Positions 11,167-24,125 of a stretch of 64,000 bases of DNA are shown piece by piece. Origin of the DNA: Temnothorax longispinosus (taxonomy: Eukaryota > Arthropoda > Insecta > Hymenoptera > Formicidae). Every line of letters begins with the position of its first letter. Within the stretch, counting starts at the first letter, position 1. A model generated the notes under the pieces. The model did not search any database. It was not told the origin of the DNA and saw nothing but the letters and a program-made list of their open reading frames with translations. The stretch spans positions 2,914,001 to 2,978,000 of the forward strand of contig NC_092367.1 of the NCBI RefSeq assembly GCF_030848805.1. The letters are read 5' to 3'. A program made the position numbers and the translations under genes.

Positions 11167-13670
11167 TTATCTACGTGTACCTTATGGATTTAATTATTTT
11201 ACTTAGTTTTACCTTGCATAAATGACAAACTGAAATATTTATATTAATTTCTTCTTAACAATAATAATATAATATAAATTGTAATTGTTTCTTTATATAA
11301 TACTAAATATAATTCCATTATTTCTCCGGGAGAAACATAGAGCCTGTATAAGATGCCGTCCGGTTGTTATATACTTGTAAAACTTTTAGAAATCGTAGAA
11401 TTTATGAGAGAGATAAGTGATTAGCCAATCGCACCATATAGAATATTAGATAATTATCTAATAGCTTCACTTATATAATACGATCATTTATCTTGATTTT
11501 ATCTTCATGTTATAAACATAAAAATTTATTATCACGAAATAGTTGTACAAATACAACACTTTTAACAGAGCAGCCGCGATATTGAGCGCCTCGATATTCC
11601 CGAGATAAGAAGATTAATCAATGGCGCGAGAGAGAAAGAGAGACACCAGCTATTTGGCTGCGAATAATAATGATTATGGGTAGGTACTCTCCACGAACAG
11701 GAAATGGCGTTGCTGAACGTCGGTGGAGGTAGAAGGTGAAGTTTTTTGATTCGTCTGCTACGACACAGCGAGCCGTGCGGTTGCCTTCCTTTTTCGTGGT
11801 TCATTATCTATGCAGAGTCCGGTGAAGAGAGCGCGGGTCAAACGGGACAGAAGGGAGGGAAGGAGAAAGGTCCGGGGTCAGGATTCACGAAGAATTGAGA
11901 GTTTCGGGACACGCCGCTGAATAATTGGAATCCAAACAGGGGACTCGGTGCTCCGTGCGGATTCTCAACCTGTGGATCCCACTATTATCCTTGGAAGGAA
12001 CGTGTCCGCGTAAGGATTAATGCTACGGCACACACGATGTTTCGACGTATCTAAAAACTGGTATTGAATGGAAGTGCCTTGCAATCCGAGCCCGATCTAA
12101 TTTGCAAAGAGCGCGCGCGAGAAGCGAGCAGACCCTCCGCGCAGGGGCATCTGTTACGGTTCTCGCAAGCGCGATCAAAGAAATTTCTTCCGCGAACACA
12201 GTAATTCCACTCGTAGAATACTGGTAGAGCCGCTCTCTCTCGTCTCCGCTCCGATCTTCTCAAAAACTGTACGCACGCTCTTCGAGCGCATTTCCGAGAA
12301 ATTTTATATAACCAACCGTCGTTGCCTATTCACAGTACTCGTTCCCTCAGGTTGTCCAATACGCGATGTACTGATCTTTTCGCCGTTACGTATCGGAATG
12401 TGACGGTACTACGATGATGCTCGATCGCTCGTTTATCCCGTTACGAGTATTCTTTCTTTCCCTCGCGAACGCATCAGCCACCGACCTATCTCAAACTCGT
12501 TCGATGGGTGTGCAAGAAAATATTGATGCCACTCGCCTTAGAGACTCCTCACGCATTCTTTTGCCTTCTCTAAAATGGTCAAGAAGGCTCAACGGGCCGG
12601 GGAGGTAACGTGCGGTCAAGATTCTGCCCCGTTTAGGGATTGACGAGATTCATCGCAAATTACTGATCTCAATGACTGGCGAAACGAAGATGACTTTATA
12701 CGTTAATGAACGTATATTTTATTCTGAATATGAGTTAGGAAATAAAATTTTGCTTACAGAATCGCGTTTTACATTCGCGGAGATCCGTGTAAAGTTGGAG
12801 ACTGCACGGTAACACGCTTCGAGACGGCCTCGCTCATAATTTCCTCGTAATTATCCCCCCTTATCTGTGCGTGCAAATTTGCATACGCGACCGCAATCAG
12901 GCACGTAGCGCGTTATTCAGTATCTCTCAGATAGCGGCGTAGGAATGCGTGAGTTTCCGGAATCTGTTAACGAGCGAATATGAGAAACGGCGTCGTCCGT
13001 GTTATCTGGACCCATCTCCAGGGCGAGCGATGTCCATTCACCTTCGTCACCTCACGTCAGAAAACGCGTTGTGACGTAGTTCGTGGGCAGCATCCCGACA
13101 CCTGCAGACGATGTTGGGTCTGCCGTCACTTTGCCGCGAAAACGGTGGCGCCATTCAGGCAATCGTCCGGCCCCATTAAAGAATCCAGACGCTACTCACG
13201 TCCCTTCTGAAAAAAAGGCAGAAAGGACAAGAAAAAGTTGATTCGACTGCCGCATTAGTTCCCACCGTAGTAATTGCCCGTGTCCTACGCAAATTCCTAG
13301 ATTGCTGCACTTCCTGGAAACAGACCTAACAGAACATAGATATACGTATCCATGTTTGGTATATTTTCCCGCTTCTCGCCAGAAAAAGAGGGGGAGAAAA
13401 GGATAAAGAAAGTGCGACTGGAGCAGAGCTAGACGAACAGAGGAAAGACGCTTTTCTTCCTTCGAATATTGTTGATAGAACGGCACCACCGTTTTATCCG
13501 TGAACTAGCAGTTCGATAGAAGAAGCTTTATCGCGCAAAATTGACTGCTCGGGAGTGAGGATAAAATTTTAGTTCGTTCGATCGATTCAGGATTGCACGA
13601 CATTACGTACATATCTTTCTTGAGTGTGCGAGAAAATTGAAGCTTCAACTGAATCTCGCGATGTACCTCT

Positions 13671-13700
13671 CTCGCTCTCTCTCTCTCTCTTTCTCTCTCT
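13671..13700. repeat. CT microsatellite, interrupted
   Basis: About 30 bases of ctctcgctctctct-type sequence with one TTT interruption. Confidence 0.85.
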
Positions 13701-14095
13701 AAAGCGCTAATATTTAATTTAAATAATTGTTTTTTTAACGTAAATTATTACATTTATTGTCTTCGTCATTTTTTCCGGTTTATTATTAACAATCTCGCTC
13801 ACACCAATAAGTAGGTGCGTCAGAAAGTAATGATTACCGGATAAATTTAATTTTTTTTTTTGCCCCAAATCGATCTAGTGCGTGACTATGTTGAAGAATT
13901 CTTCATCCAGATCCATTATTCTTCATTCGATTCCCGATCGCGTTCGATGTGGCCGCACCGCGTCTCGCCCGCTCTGAAGACATACCGCATTCAGATTCAT
14001 GAATGAACTATGTGGCGAGCGGACGACGGCCCGACGGAAGCACTATTATTTAGCATAGCCACTTTTTCGGGTCGTCGTCGCCCCTCATAGCGGCT

Positions 14096-14114
14096 GCGGC
14101 GGCGGCGGCGGCGT
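14096..14114. repeat. (GGC)n trinucleotide tract
   Basis: Six copies of the GGC/GCG unit in a GC-rich setting. Confidence 0.85.
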
Positions 14115-15766
14115 TGTCTCTTTGTATCGTGGCGAGCCGCGAACGATGACGCTGCAAAGACGGCAGCGTTCTGATTCCCAGTGGATCTGGAGCAGGTTCG
14201 TTTCTTCACGAAGATCCCCCAACGTAACTAATGGACGCCACTTTGCCTCGCTAGGACACTTTATTATCGTAATTCGACTTCTATTAGCGCGCCGCGCCGG
14301 CTGAAATTGTTCGCCGTGTCGACGGGACTTCGCGCGTCGAGTACTTCGAAACTACGTCGATTGTATATGAACTCACACACACGCTGCGACTTATGCATTA
14401 TGTTATTTGCGTAGTCACGAGCATATGTAGAAACTTCTCTCCTGCAGGGATATATTCGAAACATACATTTTCGATCTCGTCTTATGTTTTATTATATCAT
14501 ACGTTTTATATTTTAAAAGTTTCGCAAATTTGCATTTGAAATCTTTTTTAATACAACTTTACAGTTTTTTGGGAACAGTGCAGGTGTGTCGAAAGCGAGT
14601 AACAAGAGAATTACTCCTGCCTATAGCTCTTATGCGCGGCGAGTCTAATCGCGGCCCGATAAAAGGCAAAGTTTCATAAGCTTGCCCGTCGTAGAGCTGC
14701 CCAGAAGCAATCAAGCGAACAATGACACCGAGACTGGAAGGCAACTTCACGCACCGAGTCGCAACGCAGTGGACATTGTGCGTAGGATTAGCTTCCGGTC
14801 TGAGTCTCTCTCTTTGTGGGGCCAGGTGGACCCGAGTCCCGACTCGAGGCGCGAAAAACGGAGGGAATCGAAAAGGGAGCTCACACGAGCTGCTGCGCCG
14901 CCCCGACCGCGACGCAAAGGTCGTTACAGGCCCTTCAATGCAAGCACCCAGTGGACTTGCATCGGAAAGTCTTGCGGCGTTCGCGCCCGCTGTGTTTTGC
15001 CGCGTTATTGCGCCGGATGACCGTATTTACGACTTGCTGGAAGTGCCGTAAAAAAGCGAACGCGGCTCGGTGGCGGCGCGGCGGGACCCTCCCCTCTCAC
15101 GTGAGAACACTCGTAAGGCCCGCACTCGGCCCGCACTCGTGGATGCGCTTTCCCTTCTTTCGTCCCTCTCCGGGTCTATCTACTCCTTTCCGCTCCGTCT
15201 TTCGTTCGCGCTCTCTCGCATCCCTCCGCTCGCATCTCCTTCTTTTTACATGATCGTCACACCCGACGCCTTATTAAATCCACGACAAAAAGTTCGTCGC
15301 ACCACCGCCGCGTCGAGCCGAGAATGGGCCCTTAACTGATTCCCCCGCCGAGCGTCTACGCGACCTCCTTCCTCGCCGCTTCTTATCGCCCTTTGCATCC
15401 CTCTCGCACGTTTCTTCTGCTCGATGTCTTCTTCGCTCTTTCCTCGACTACGGTGTACGTGCCACAATCGTACGACACAGCAAACGATGCGTCTTCTTGC
15501 TACTAAACGCAAGTATAGTTTACTCACAAGTTCTAATTAATCGATTTCTTTTATAATATGCGCAAGATATATCCGGACGTATTTTATATATTTAATTCCC
15601 GGTGTGGATCTGCTGAAAAATTAGTTCGAGGAGGCGTTGCTTCGCCAACGTGACGAGCAATACTCAGTGTGAGTGATGCTCACCGCGCTATACTATTCGC
15701 ACTTAGTGAGGTGGAGTTTATGAACATAAATTACGACGCGAACGGGACTTTAAAGTGCTTGGTCGA

Positions 15767-15793
15767 CGCGGCATCGGAGTCGACGATGCCGCG
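15767..15793. repeat. Perfect 10-bp-arm hairpin
   Basis: CGCGGCATCG (15767-15776) and its reverse complement CGATGCCGCG (15784-15793) are separated by seven bases. Confidence 0.85.
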
Positions 15794-17221
15794 GCATTGC
15801 CGGCGTGTTGCGGTTTTCGGGCGATCCGATCCCGAACCGCAGAACGGTCGATTACCGGGTTCGGTCATCCGGCAAACGACTATTAATGATATTTCGTGTC
15901 GGATCTGCATGCTCCGATCTCGGCAAAGGGTGCCGACCGTGCCCGAACTTTCCGTGCATTACCGGCGAGATTTTTACGCGTGTTCCGCGTGTCCGAGCGG
16001 AATAGCGATTGTGGCGGGGAGAGGGAGGGCTCCCGACACATTTCGAGGCCCACGTCTCAATATAATGCGATAATAACGCGATAGAGGATTGAGACGAGAT
16101 ACCGCGGCATCTCTTTCCGTGCGCGGGACCACCTCGTCTTCCTCCTTCCCGGCATTCTCTTCTTCCGCAAAAGGATATCGCTCCACCTCCGCGCGGAGGT
16201 GCGGAACATTTACCGACCTGCCGGCTATTTATTGAGACAGAGATTCTCAATATACTCGAGGCGACATTGTTCTTTGTACCAATCTATTTATAGATTGTAT
16301 TTATGTAACAATTATATTTTAGAACACTAGTTTGCCTATAACAAAAAGAAAAACGCAAACTTGTAATTTTTTTCTAACATTATCTTAAGTATTTATTTTA
16401 ACATATAGAAAGGATAGTAAAAATTACAAGATGATACATGTCTTTTTATCTACACTTTTATAATTATAAAACAATCTGGCGATTTTACAGTTATAATTAA
16501 TTGTCATATGCTATTATATTAAATTGCGATTTGATAATTATGTTACGTAATTTTATGTTATCGATTTCATATTACCGAGAAGACTCGATTTATTCTCTAT
16601 GACGAAACGGTAGGTTACTCTCGCACTTATGCGGAACAACGCGCCACGTATAACGAACTTTTCCGCATGTTGGCGGTTTCTCACGGTGCCAGAGCGCGCG
16701 CGCGCGTATGGGCTTCAGTTTTTTCTTCGTAGCGTTCACTCGGACGATTCCTTTTACTTAACTCTCCGCTTAATTCGAATACCGGTACTCCAGGCACCGC
16801 GCAATAAAGCTACGCGGCAACGAGGTGGGTGGATTGCGTAATGCAGTTTTAAATAATGATCGGATGCGATTCTCTTCGGCAGGCGTGTGCGCCACGCCGA
16901 AACGCATGCAGGACCAGAACCCGGCAGGATTAAAAATCAGGCCCCGGCTTTAACGGCGGATCGCACGAACGCGAAGGTAGATACACAAATCAGGCCGTAA
17001 AGCCGATCAATTAAACGGCAGGCCGCCGATCTGCCGCGCATTATAACCGGTAATTATCTGTAATTAAATATTGGCCGCGGCCGCCTGACCGGCCCGACCG
17101 AACGTTTCGAGGGGTGTGTTCCGTCGGATCCTTACTCGTACTCATCTTCTTCGTCCTGTTGCCCACCTCGCCTCCTCGCTCGATCGCCGCTTCTTCCTTT
17201 CTTCGCTCCGCTCTCTCCCAG

Positions 17222-17295
17222 CACCCTGATTCCTCACTCTTTATTCTCTACAAAGAAGCACCTTGCGTCGCGTCGCGACGCAAGTCAGATTTCGG
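17222..17295 (+). CDS. Candidate internal exon
   Basis: The acceptor has a very long pyrimidine tract (ttcttcctttcttcgctccg and then ctctctcccag). The donor is GG|GTAAGA at 17296. The 74-nt exon would enter in phase 0 and leave in phase 2. It reads HPDSSLFILYKEAPC and then VASRRKSDF, with no low complexity. A second frame is also open (TLIPHSLFSTKKHL...). No family is recognised. The pyrimidine tract is part of a broader CT-rich area that would create acceptor-like words by chance, hence modest confidence. Confidence 0.25.
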
Positions 17296-20200
17296 GTAAG
17301 AAAGATCGAGAGATGCCTTCTTTTACGTAATGATGAAAATATCTTTTCAATCAATCACTGTGTCTTCTCTTCACGTAAAAAATATAAAAAATTACGTTTT
17401 AATTATAATACCTAAGTATATTTCTGCTTACATTTAACATTCAAATTCTAAAGAAAATAATATCATTGTGTTTATGTTAGTCACTGTACATGTGCAGAAG
17501 AGAAATTTGCAAACAATCTTCTTTGACATAGTTTTAATAATTATTCCGCAAGAAATAAGTATTTTTAATTGCAGATCTAATTGTAACGTATTACTTAAAG
17601 ACAGTACATCAAATCTTGAGAATTGTACATTGTTATAATGCATCTATGTCAATTATATCTGATCATCCGCTCTTCTTTTATGAGAATAATTTGTGGTTTC
17701 TGTTTCGTGCGCGGATAGTCACAGCAATATATAAATAAAAGATGGCCTTCAAGGAAACCGTGCTCTGGCGCCGGAAAGCAAGTGATGCTCGCGTTTCCTT
17801 AATTGCGAGACTTCTACGAACTTGTTAAAATTACGGCGACGCTTCTCGTCAGCGGAGGAAACATAATGATAGTGCCGAATGGCGTGTCTGAAATTTATGT
17901 GGACGCAAGAAGGTGGGTGGTTGCAGCAGCCACCGGTAGGTAGGTCGACCAAACGTTCGTTCGTTTCTCGAGGGAACTTCTGCATCCCGACACGAAACTT
18001 CGTTCATTGATTTATTTCCCGACGTTCTGCCGAATAGAAAATTGTTTAGTCCTCTAATTAAAGGACGCGGGAAAAGCGCCGACAAATGATATACGGGATA
18101 TTTTTTTTCCTCGAAATGATTGTCCTTTATTAATTAGATATAGGGAAAATGCGTAAATTATAACGTACGCATCTTCGACGTTAATAATGTTAATTATGCT
18201 CGCCTTCGTTGGTAGGGAAAATATTCTTCTGTCGGAGGGAGATAGCCGGCGCATCCTGTCGGCGTTGGCATTCCATTTCGGAGCCGAACGAAGTCTCCGT
18301 TTAGGCATCGCATGACGTTCGTCTATTTATCAAGCAGTATCATCATTCGCCTTTCTCTACCGCGATGCCGCCCCCTACGGCGATTTAATCTAATTTGTAT
18401 CGCCCTTTGTTAATCGCGGCCGCGTCGTTAATTCGTTCGAGCCCGCAAAACCGGGGCCCCATCACCGCCCAAATAAACTACCGTACGTCCACGCTCTGTC
18501 CGGAGTCGTCATAATAAACGTAAAGGGGACAAAGGGGACACGTATCGTTTTTTTTTCTCCGAAGAAGCGGAACGCACGGCGTGTTCCGAAAGGATAATGT
18601 TACCGGAGGGTATCGAGCAAGGATCCAAACTAGAGAGGGTTATCAGACGGACAATCGTTAAGCCGTCAAAACTGTTAAAGTATTACGTATGAATATTCCT
18701 TTTTTATAAAATTTGTATTCACGTCCGCTTAACAATTAGAGAAAATATTAGAAACCTAATATTAGAAATTTAATTTACGTTTTTCTACATTTATTCTACG
18801 ATCTGATTCTCTATTACCGAGGTTTGTGGCCTGGGTTATACATATACTGAAGGCTAACACGATACCGAGAGTTGCAGATTTCGAGTTGCACATATTAAGC
18901 AGGATTATTTATTGACTCGGCGTGCGAGCCCTTGATTTGATTTAACAAACAGCGCACGGTAACAAATTGATAAGCAGTTGCGGTCGGCGAAGATCAGAGG
19001 CTCGGTGTGCGCGGTACGAGAAAGGGGGCGAAGGGGGTTGTATTTCATGAAGGTTCGGGTCAGGGCCGAACGAACGTACCGCGGATATAGCGCGTCTTTA
19101 TCCGTCTCTTTCTCTTTCTTTCTTTCCCTCCCTCTAGTCTTCGTGAGAGGACGCCATTAGCATAGGGGGACCCCCCACGGCGAGTGCAGGGCCCGCTGGG
19201 CCCTGCACCGGTACACATTATATAGGTGAGGCCTGATATATAAACCGACTTCATTGATTTATGGATCGAACGATTCCTTTAATTATAATACGATATTTAT
19301 TCAGATGAGCCGTGCGGCCGCTCGGAGTCACGCTGCTATATGATAATACACGCTTTCCGCTATAGTTGCCCGGGTTCTTACCTCCCACCATTGACTCATT
19401 TTTGCTGAATCGTTTGTCCCGACCTTTCTCCTCCGTGAACAATCCCTATCTTTTCTTTGCTCTATACTACCGATAGCGCGATAACTCTATAGCAGCTGTA
19501 TCAGCGAAGACCTGGATACGTAAAAGCGCGGTTAGAGCTACAATATAATGCTTACAGTTAGAGAGAAACAGCAGGATTTAATAAGATAAACACTTACCAG
19601 AATATCAATGACTAATTCCAAAATTATTTAATATTGAAAATAAAATATGGATATTTTATTGCTCTTAAAATGTCGGTGTAAAACTACAATAGTGTCTCTG
19701 AAGTCTTAACACAGATTGTATGTGTAAAGTGTACTTTGCAATTCTGAATAAGATACATATATTAGATTGTGTATGTTTGTACATTTGTGACTACAATGGG
19801 TGCATTGCCATTGTATCGGGTCACGATTAAGCCCGTACTGATTTCTAGCGCCCACGTAATACTCGGAAGAAATAGCACTGCCCTTTTTACTAGATGCGTA
19901 AGAGGAATTGAAACATTTTCTCGTTTATTATAAATGTATACGTTTCGACCGGTTGATGTCAGAAAACAAAAAACGAAAACTCGAAACGGCGAACGGTGTG
20001 ATGAGGCGATTAGCGATCTGCAGAAGTAAAGGATGGAAGGAGGGAATGGAGAGGCGAGGATGGTAGCGGGCGAGGATGAATCCGAATCGTGTTCCCACAC
20101 GTGGAGGCCGGGCGCACGATCGGTTTGACTCGGTAAAACACGTGTAGATAATTACCGACATGCAGTATGAGCTCGTGATATTAATCACGATTAAGCCGAT

Positions 20201-21533
20201 TCCGAGGCGTCCTGGTGCACGCCACACGCTACATGGATCCAGTTTCGCGAGGCTCCCTTCATCCTTCTTCCTCCGCGCAGTTTCTTGTTCTCCACCCACG
20301 CAAAGTTGATCATTACCCTTTTCTTCTACGCATTATCATTATACTTTATTACATATGCGTGAAAATTTATATATCATTATACATGTAAGTAATAGTTTAT
20401 TAAAAATGATGAAATGACGTATTAACGTTATAGCTACATATACATTATTTTTCCAAGCTGGTATAGTGTTGATAAAGTCTGTTCACGTTTTATCAAGCAC
20501 GTTTAAAGTCTGCTTAAATCTTAAATTATCAAAATTTTTGTTATAGTTTTTATTCTAAAACTGTTCATGAAATATTACAAAAACTTTCCGTATTATTAGA
20601 ATTTTATTGACATTATTATTAGCTACATCATTTCTCTGAGATTGAAAACTCGCGGTGTTTTAGAAACCATCTCTCTGTCTTTTTGTCATGTTTCTTGTTA
20701 GGACTCATTCGGATCCCTCGCGTTCTATCTTGACATATTTAAGATTTGCGCTGCCATACTTCTGTCTTCTCATATCTTCTTTCCTAGCGGGTTTTTTTTT
20801 GCTTCTCCATGTACACGCACGCATGCATACGAAGCCCGCGCGCTCGGTATAAATCAAACGCAGTGCCGCGCATTCCCTCCGTAGCTAAGGATCGATTGGC
20901 ATTCCGGATTGCGATACGATTCTCAAAGGATGACAATGGTAGATGTTTTAATCGTAGTCTCCAAAACATTTGTAAGTCGCATTACGCTTTCTCGTTTTTT
21001 CCGTGCAACGCCTAATTTATCTTTAATCTTGCTAAATATGCAAGTCTTTAGGTATATGTTGTTGTGTGACAGCTTTAGGAATATTCTTGAAAGTTTTTTT
21101 TTTAAAACTTTCCATTCCGTGATGCACTTCTATTTCTGTTTGAATATACTATTCTTCCGTTAGTATATAACGTCCCTGGACTAGTTTCGCTAAACGTCCG
21201 TCCCAACAATGAGGCGCGAAGGAAGTCGGACGGGAACGAAGGGTGAATAGGCACTTATTATGTGTGGTCACGTGTGCATAATTAGAGGCAAACCGATAAC
21301 GGCTCGCAACGCTTGTCAAGCAGTTAAGTGTTACCCGGGGCCGTGGCCAGGTGGACTAATGATCTCCTGGGGCATCCTCGGCGTATCCTCGGCGCATCTT
21401 CATCCCTCCCCTCTCTCCCTTCCACATCTCTTTCTCTCTATCTTGTCTTCTTCATCCATTCACGACGGCGCGGGACGCATTATCATTGCGCTCATTGTTA
21501 CCACTCCTCGCGATACGACTTCATCTCTCCGCC
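17296..21533. other. Non-coding, mixed composition
   Basis: AT-rich at 17330-17700 and 20300-20620, GC-richer at 18230-18480 and 18960-19240. At 19381 on the minus strand a strong GAG|GTAAGA donor follows a short ATG frame (MSQWWE) with a CAAAATG-like start context. I note it but cannot support a gene. Confidence 0.45.
19184..19208. repeat. Perfect 11-bp-arm hairpin, 3-base loop
   Basis: GTGCAGGGCCC (19184-19194) and GGGCCCTGCAC (19198-19208) flank a GCT loop. The stem is almost entirely G-C pairs. Confidence 0.9.
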
Positions 21534-21656
21534 ATGCGGTCAATGCTACTACCACTCAAGCGCCTGTCAGTACCGCCTGATTACCGTGATAATCTGCAGG
21601 AACGGCAACGGCTTTCGACCGCGGATATGAAATCATTACTGCGCCATACAGCGTAA
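21534..21656 (+). CDS. Short ORF, 40 aa, uncertain
   Basis: ATG at 21534 in a good context (ccgccATG), stop TAA at 21654-21656. It begins MRSMLLPLKRLSVPPDY and ends QRLSTADMKSLLRHTA: a basic, amphipathic sequence without low complexity. The stop overlaps a GTAAGA donor-like word (exon end would be 21652), and a cag acceptor-like word is at 21597-21599, so it may instead be the coding part of an exon reading ERQRLSTADMKSLL. A longer stop-to-stop frame extends upstream through CT-rich DNA. Other frames and the antisense strand are also open here. No family is recognised. Confidence 0.18.
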   Translation: MRSMLLPLKRLSVPPDYRDNLQERQRLSTADMKSLLRHTA

Positions 21657-22843
21657 GATACACGCACGCTCTCGCTGGCAATTTCGATTTCGTTGGTAAT
21701 TGAACCGTGGAAATTATCCAGGAGCGCTCTGTACGATCGTACATTTCCATGTATCTCTTTCGGAGAAAAAGAGAGAGAGAGAGCGGTTACTTGCATACCG
21801 ATTTTGTAAATTAGATTACCTGTTAACTGTTTACCGGTGTTATTCGTGATCACAGCGAGCGAAAAGAATGTTCGGAAATATACACCAAAGACTTTCTGCA
21901 AACTATCCTTAATTCACGTCTCATGTTAATTCACGTAATCTTGTCTCTCGCGAAGGAAATCGTCCATTTCCCGACGTCTCATAATTGCGTTCGGCAGTAT
22001 CATCGACATTGTTTAACACTTCTTCGCGAAACGAAAAGGAAAAATGTTAAAGAACATCGCGATCGATTTTTACGTCTTCCTCCCTCTATTTCCCGCCGCA
22101 CGTGAATCGCGGGAAATTAACCGGACGCACGCGATATCGGCGTAATGCACCGCGGTATCGTACTTAATCCACGCTGCAACGCTGCAGAACCGCCACCGCC
22201 GACGCAGCGTTGCGTGCGTCTCGCTTCGCTCGCCGACCGTTTCTTCGTCGCTTGCTCTCGGACCGCATCATGCACTTTTCGCCACTCCGCGAGTGGCCTA
22301 ACAAGGATTCGAGCGTATAGAACTGATACCGCGTAAGGCAGCTTCTTCGTGTCTTTGCCGAGCGAAATGCCTTTTAACTCCAGCATTTCTTATAACGAGT
22401 CGATCGCTGTACTGAATCGCGCGGAGTCTTCCGCGATTGCCTCTTCAATTACTTTCTTTCTCGTTTTTTGTTCAATATATGTTTTCTCTCGCCCGAATCG
22501 TTATATATATATGTCACGCAGACGTTACGCGTGAGGCTAGTCTTAACACAAGAAAAGGAATATTGTAATATTAATATATGCACGCTACTTACTTATTACT
22601 CTAGCAAGCATATTAAGAGCGAAAATTTCATAGCTTCAGTTTTTCTTGTCTTATCTATAATTTAAAATTTAAAAAATGATGGCGTAGACTCGGAAGCGTA
22701 ATCGCAAACATTGAAATGAAGAATATTGTATTAACGAGGGCGGCCACGGTATTCTTTAGAAGCGTATACTATACTGATTGATATGTTTGCGGGGCGGTTA
22801 CTACGCAGCGGTTAGACGGTGAAGCCACTACATCCACTCTTAC
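21657..22843. other. Non-coding
   Basis: A short GA repeat lies at about 21769-21782. GC-richer sequence with a hairpin lies at 22176-22213. AT-rich at 22550-22680. The minus-strand frame 21581-21901 is open for 106 codons but has no splice or promoter support. Confidence 0.45.
22176..22213. repeat. Inverted repeat, 10-bp perfect arms
   Basis: GCAACGCTGC (22176-22185) and GCAGCGTTGC (22204-22213), with 18 bases between. The arms extend imperfectly outward. Confidence 0.85.
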
Positions 22844-22936
22844 CTGATGATTTAAGGGCCATATATTACAAGTGGGCTCTTGGCACCACTTGGAGTACTA
22901 CTCGCGCTTCGGTACCTGTATTATTGAGACGTCCTC
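22844..22936 (-). ncRNA. Candidate spliced exon, mostly untranslated
   Basis: On the minus strand the sequence before 22936 is a strong acceptor (gtttcttctcttctgtctct then tctacacgcag). The sequence after 22844 is a strong CAG|GTAAGAG donor. The 93-nt exon has stops in all three frames, so it cannot be an ordinary internal coding exon. It could be an exon of a non-coding RNA, or hold the end of a short reading frame. Joined to the start exon at 24126-24209, the phase-0 frame would read EDVSIIQVPKRE and then stop, 54 bases before the donor. Both splice signals are among the best in the window. Confidence 0.35.
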
Positions 22937-24125
22937 CTGCGTGTAGAAGAGACAGAAGAGAAGAAACAACGGCAGTGTAATCTCTTTCGCGATCAAGCAT
23001 CCGCTTCGAACATTGAGATTTTTGCTCAACTCTGCGATATTCTTGGCTTAATAATACCATTCCAAGAATATTTAAATTCGTAAATTTTGTGAAATCTATG
23101 CAAAAATCTCTATACGCAATCATTTTTAGCTCAAGAATAATCATTCAATAATCTTACAATTTGTTGTTCAGTTTATGTCCAGACAGAATTTCCATTAAGT
23201 ATTTTGATGTTCATATTTTATCTATTTATTATTAGCATTTATACTTTTTTAAACCTAGAATTGATATATAAATCAGTGAATTTAGATTTGTATTACTATC
23301 GCAAAAACTATAGATTTTTTTGAACTCCGAGTCTTCGTTCATGTTTTTCGACCGTGATTAAGGGTAAAGTCCGACCAATTGCTCATTACGCGCCATCTTT
23401 GATAATGCCGCGCATAAAAGGTCATTAACGTGCGTCTCGTTAAGCATGAGAGTAAGCGCATTAAGAATCAGATCCAGGTAATGGTTGTTATTGCCCCGCA
23501 ATAATGCAATTTTTCAGGTTACAAGTGCAACCATCGCCAAGCCCAACAAATTGCTTGGGTATGGTTCTCGGATTGTATAAAAACACCTTATATACCTATA
23601 CATGTACATTAATAAGTAAATAGTTATTTTCTTGTTTTATAATTATTCCTTGAAAGAATTATTTTGTGCAATATCAATCCGTGTGGAAAAGATAAAGTAT
23701 ATTTATAATACAATAATATATGAATAAATAACAAAAATTTTTACACGTATATTAAATGTAGATTGTTAAATATTATTAATGTGTTTGACATTTGTACGAG
23801 GCACAGAGATCAATTATCTCTGTTTCCGCAAGGAAACGGATTTAAGGTAGCGGTGACTTTTACGATATACCGAGAGAGTATTCGGCGCTTTGCAATGGTG
23901 CGTGCAACATAAACGTAAAACGTTACGTAAAAGCCTCGTATTCTCTGTTAGGGCAGCGATTTAAGTGCATTGTTAAAAAGCGAGAGCGATTTATTTGACG
24001 AAAATGAGGTCGCGTGACCGGCGTTCGAAGACATTATCGCGACCATGACGTAGTCCAATTAAGAAGGTGCTGACTCGTTTCGCGGAAACGAATAAACAGG
24101 TAATAAAGCAGCATCATCAACTTAC
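22937..24125. other. Non-coding (candidate minus-strand intron)
   Basis: AT-rich for most of its length, with a GC-richer segment at 23390-23580 that includes a T-flanked CCCCGCAATAATGCAAT region. It would be the intron between the two minus-strand exon candidates. Confidence 0.4.

Larger units (their letters stand above)
8529..13670. other. Non-coding with CT tracts and mixed blocks
   Basis: An interrupted CT tract lies at about 9251-9315. AT-rich DNA lies at 10290-10740 and 11180-11560. A GC/CT-rich stretch lies at 10780-11100. A POU octamer word is at 12877-12884. At 12575-12604 a short start (MVKKAQRAGE) runs into a GTAACG donor after a pyrimidine stretch. It is too short to call. No RNA gene was seen. 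Confidence 0.5.
13701..17221. other. Non-coding with extended GC-rich domain
   Basis: Long CpG-rich sequence at about 13900-14320 and 14640-16240 leaves many overlapping open frames on both strands, as expected from low stop-codon density. AT-rich at 16260-16580. A POU octamer word is at 14528-14535. The end is strongly pyrimidine-rich and forms the acceptor context for the exon at 17222. Confidence 0.5.

Noticed and set aside
12575..12604. ATG plus ten codons running into a GTAACG donor
   Set aside because: The donor is mediocre and the segment is too short. It was not distinguishable from chance.
17114..17299. Apparent signal-peptide protein (CSVGSLLVLIFFVLLP)
   Set aside because: The start is GTG and the hydrophobic run is the pyrimidine tract of the putative acceptor. 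Only the exon part at 17222-17295 is kept as a candidate.
19381..19514. Minus-strand exon with GAG|GTAAGA donor and a CAAAATG-like start
   Set aside because: The donor is good, but the upstream acceptor is weak and two short frames compete.
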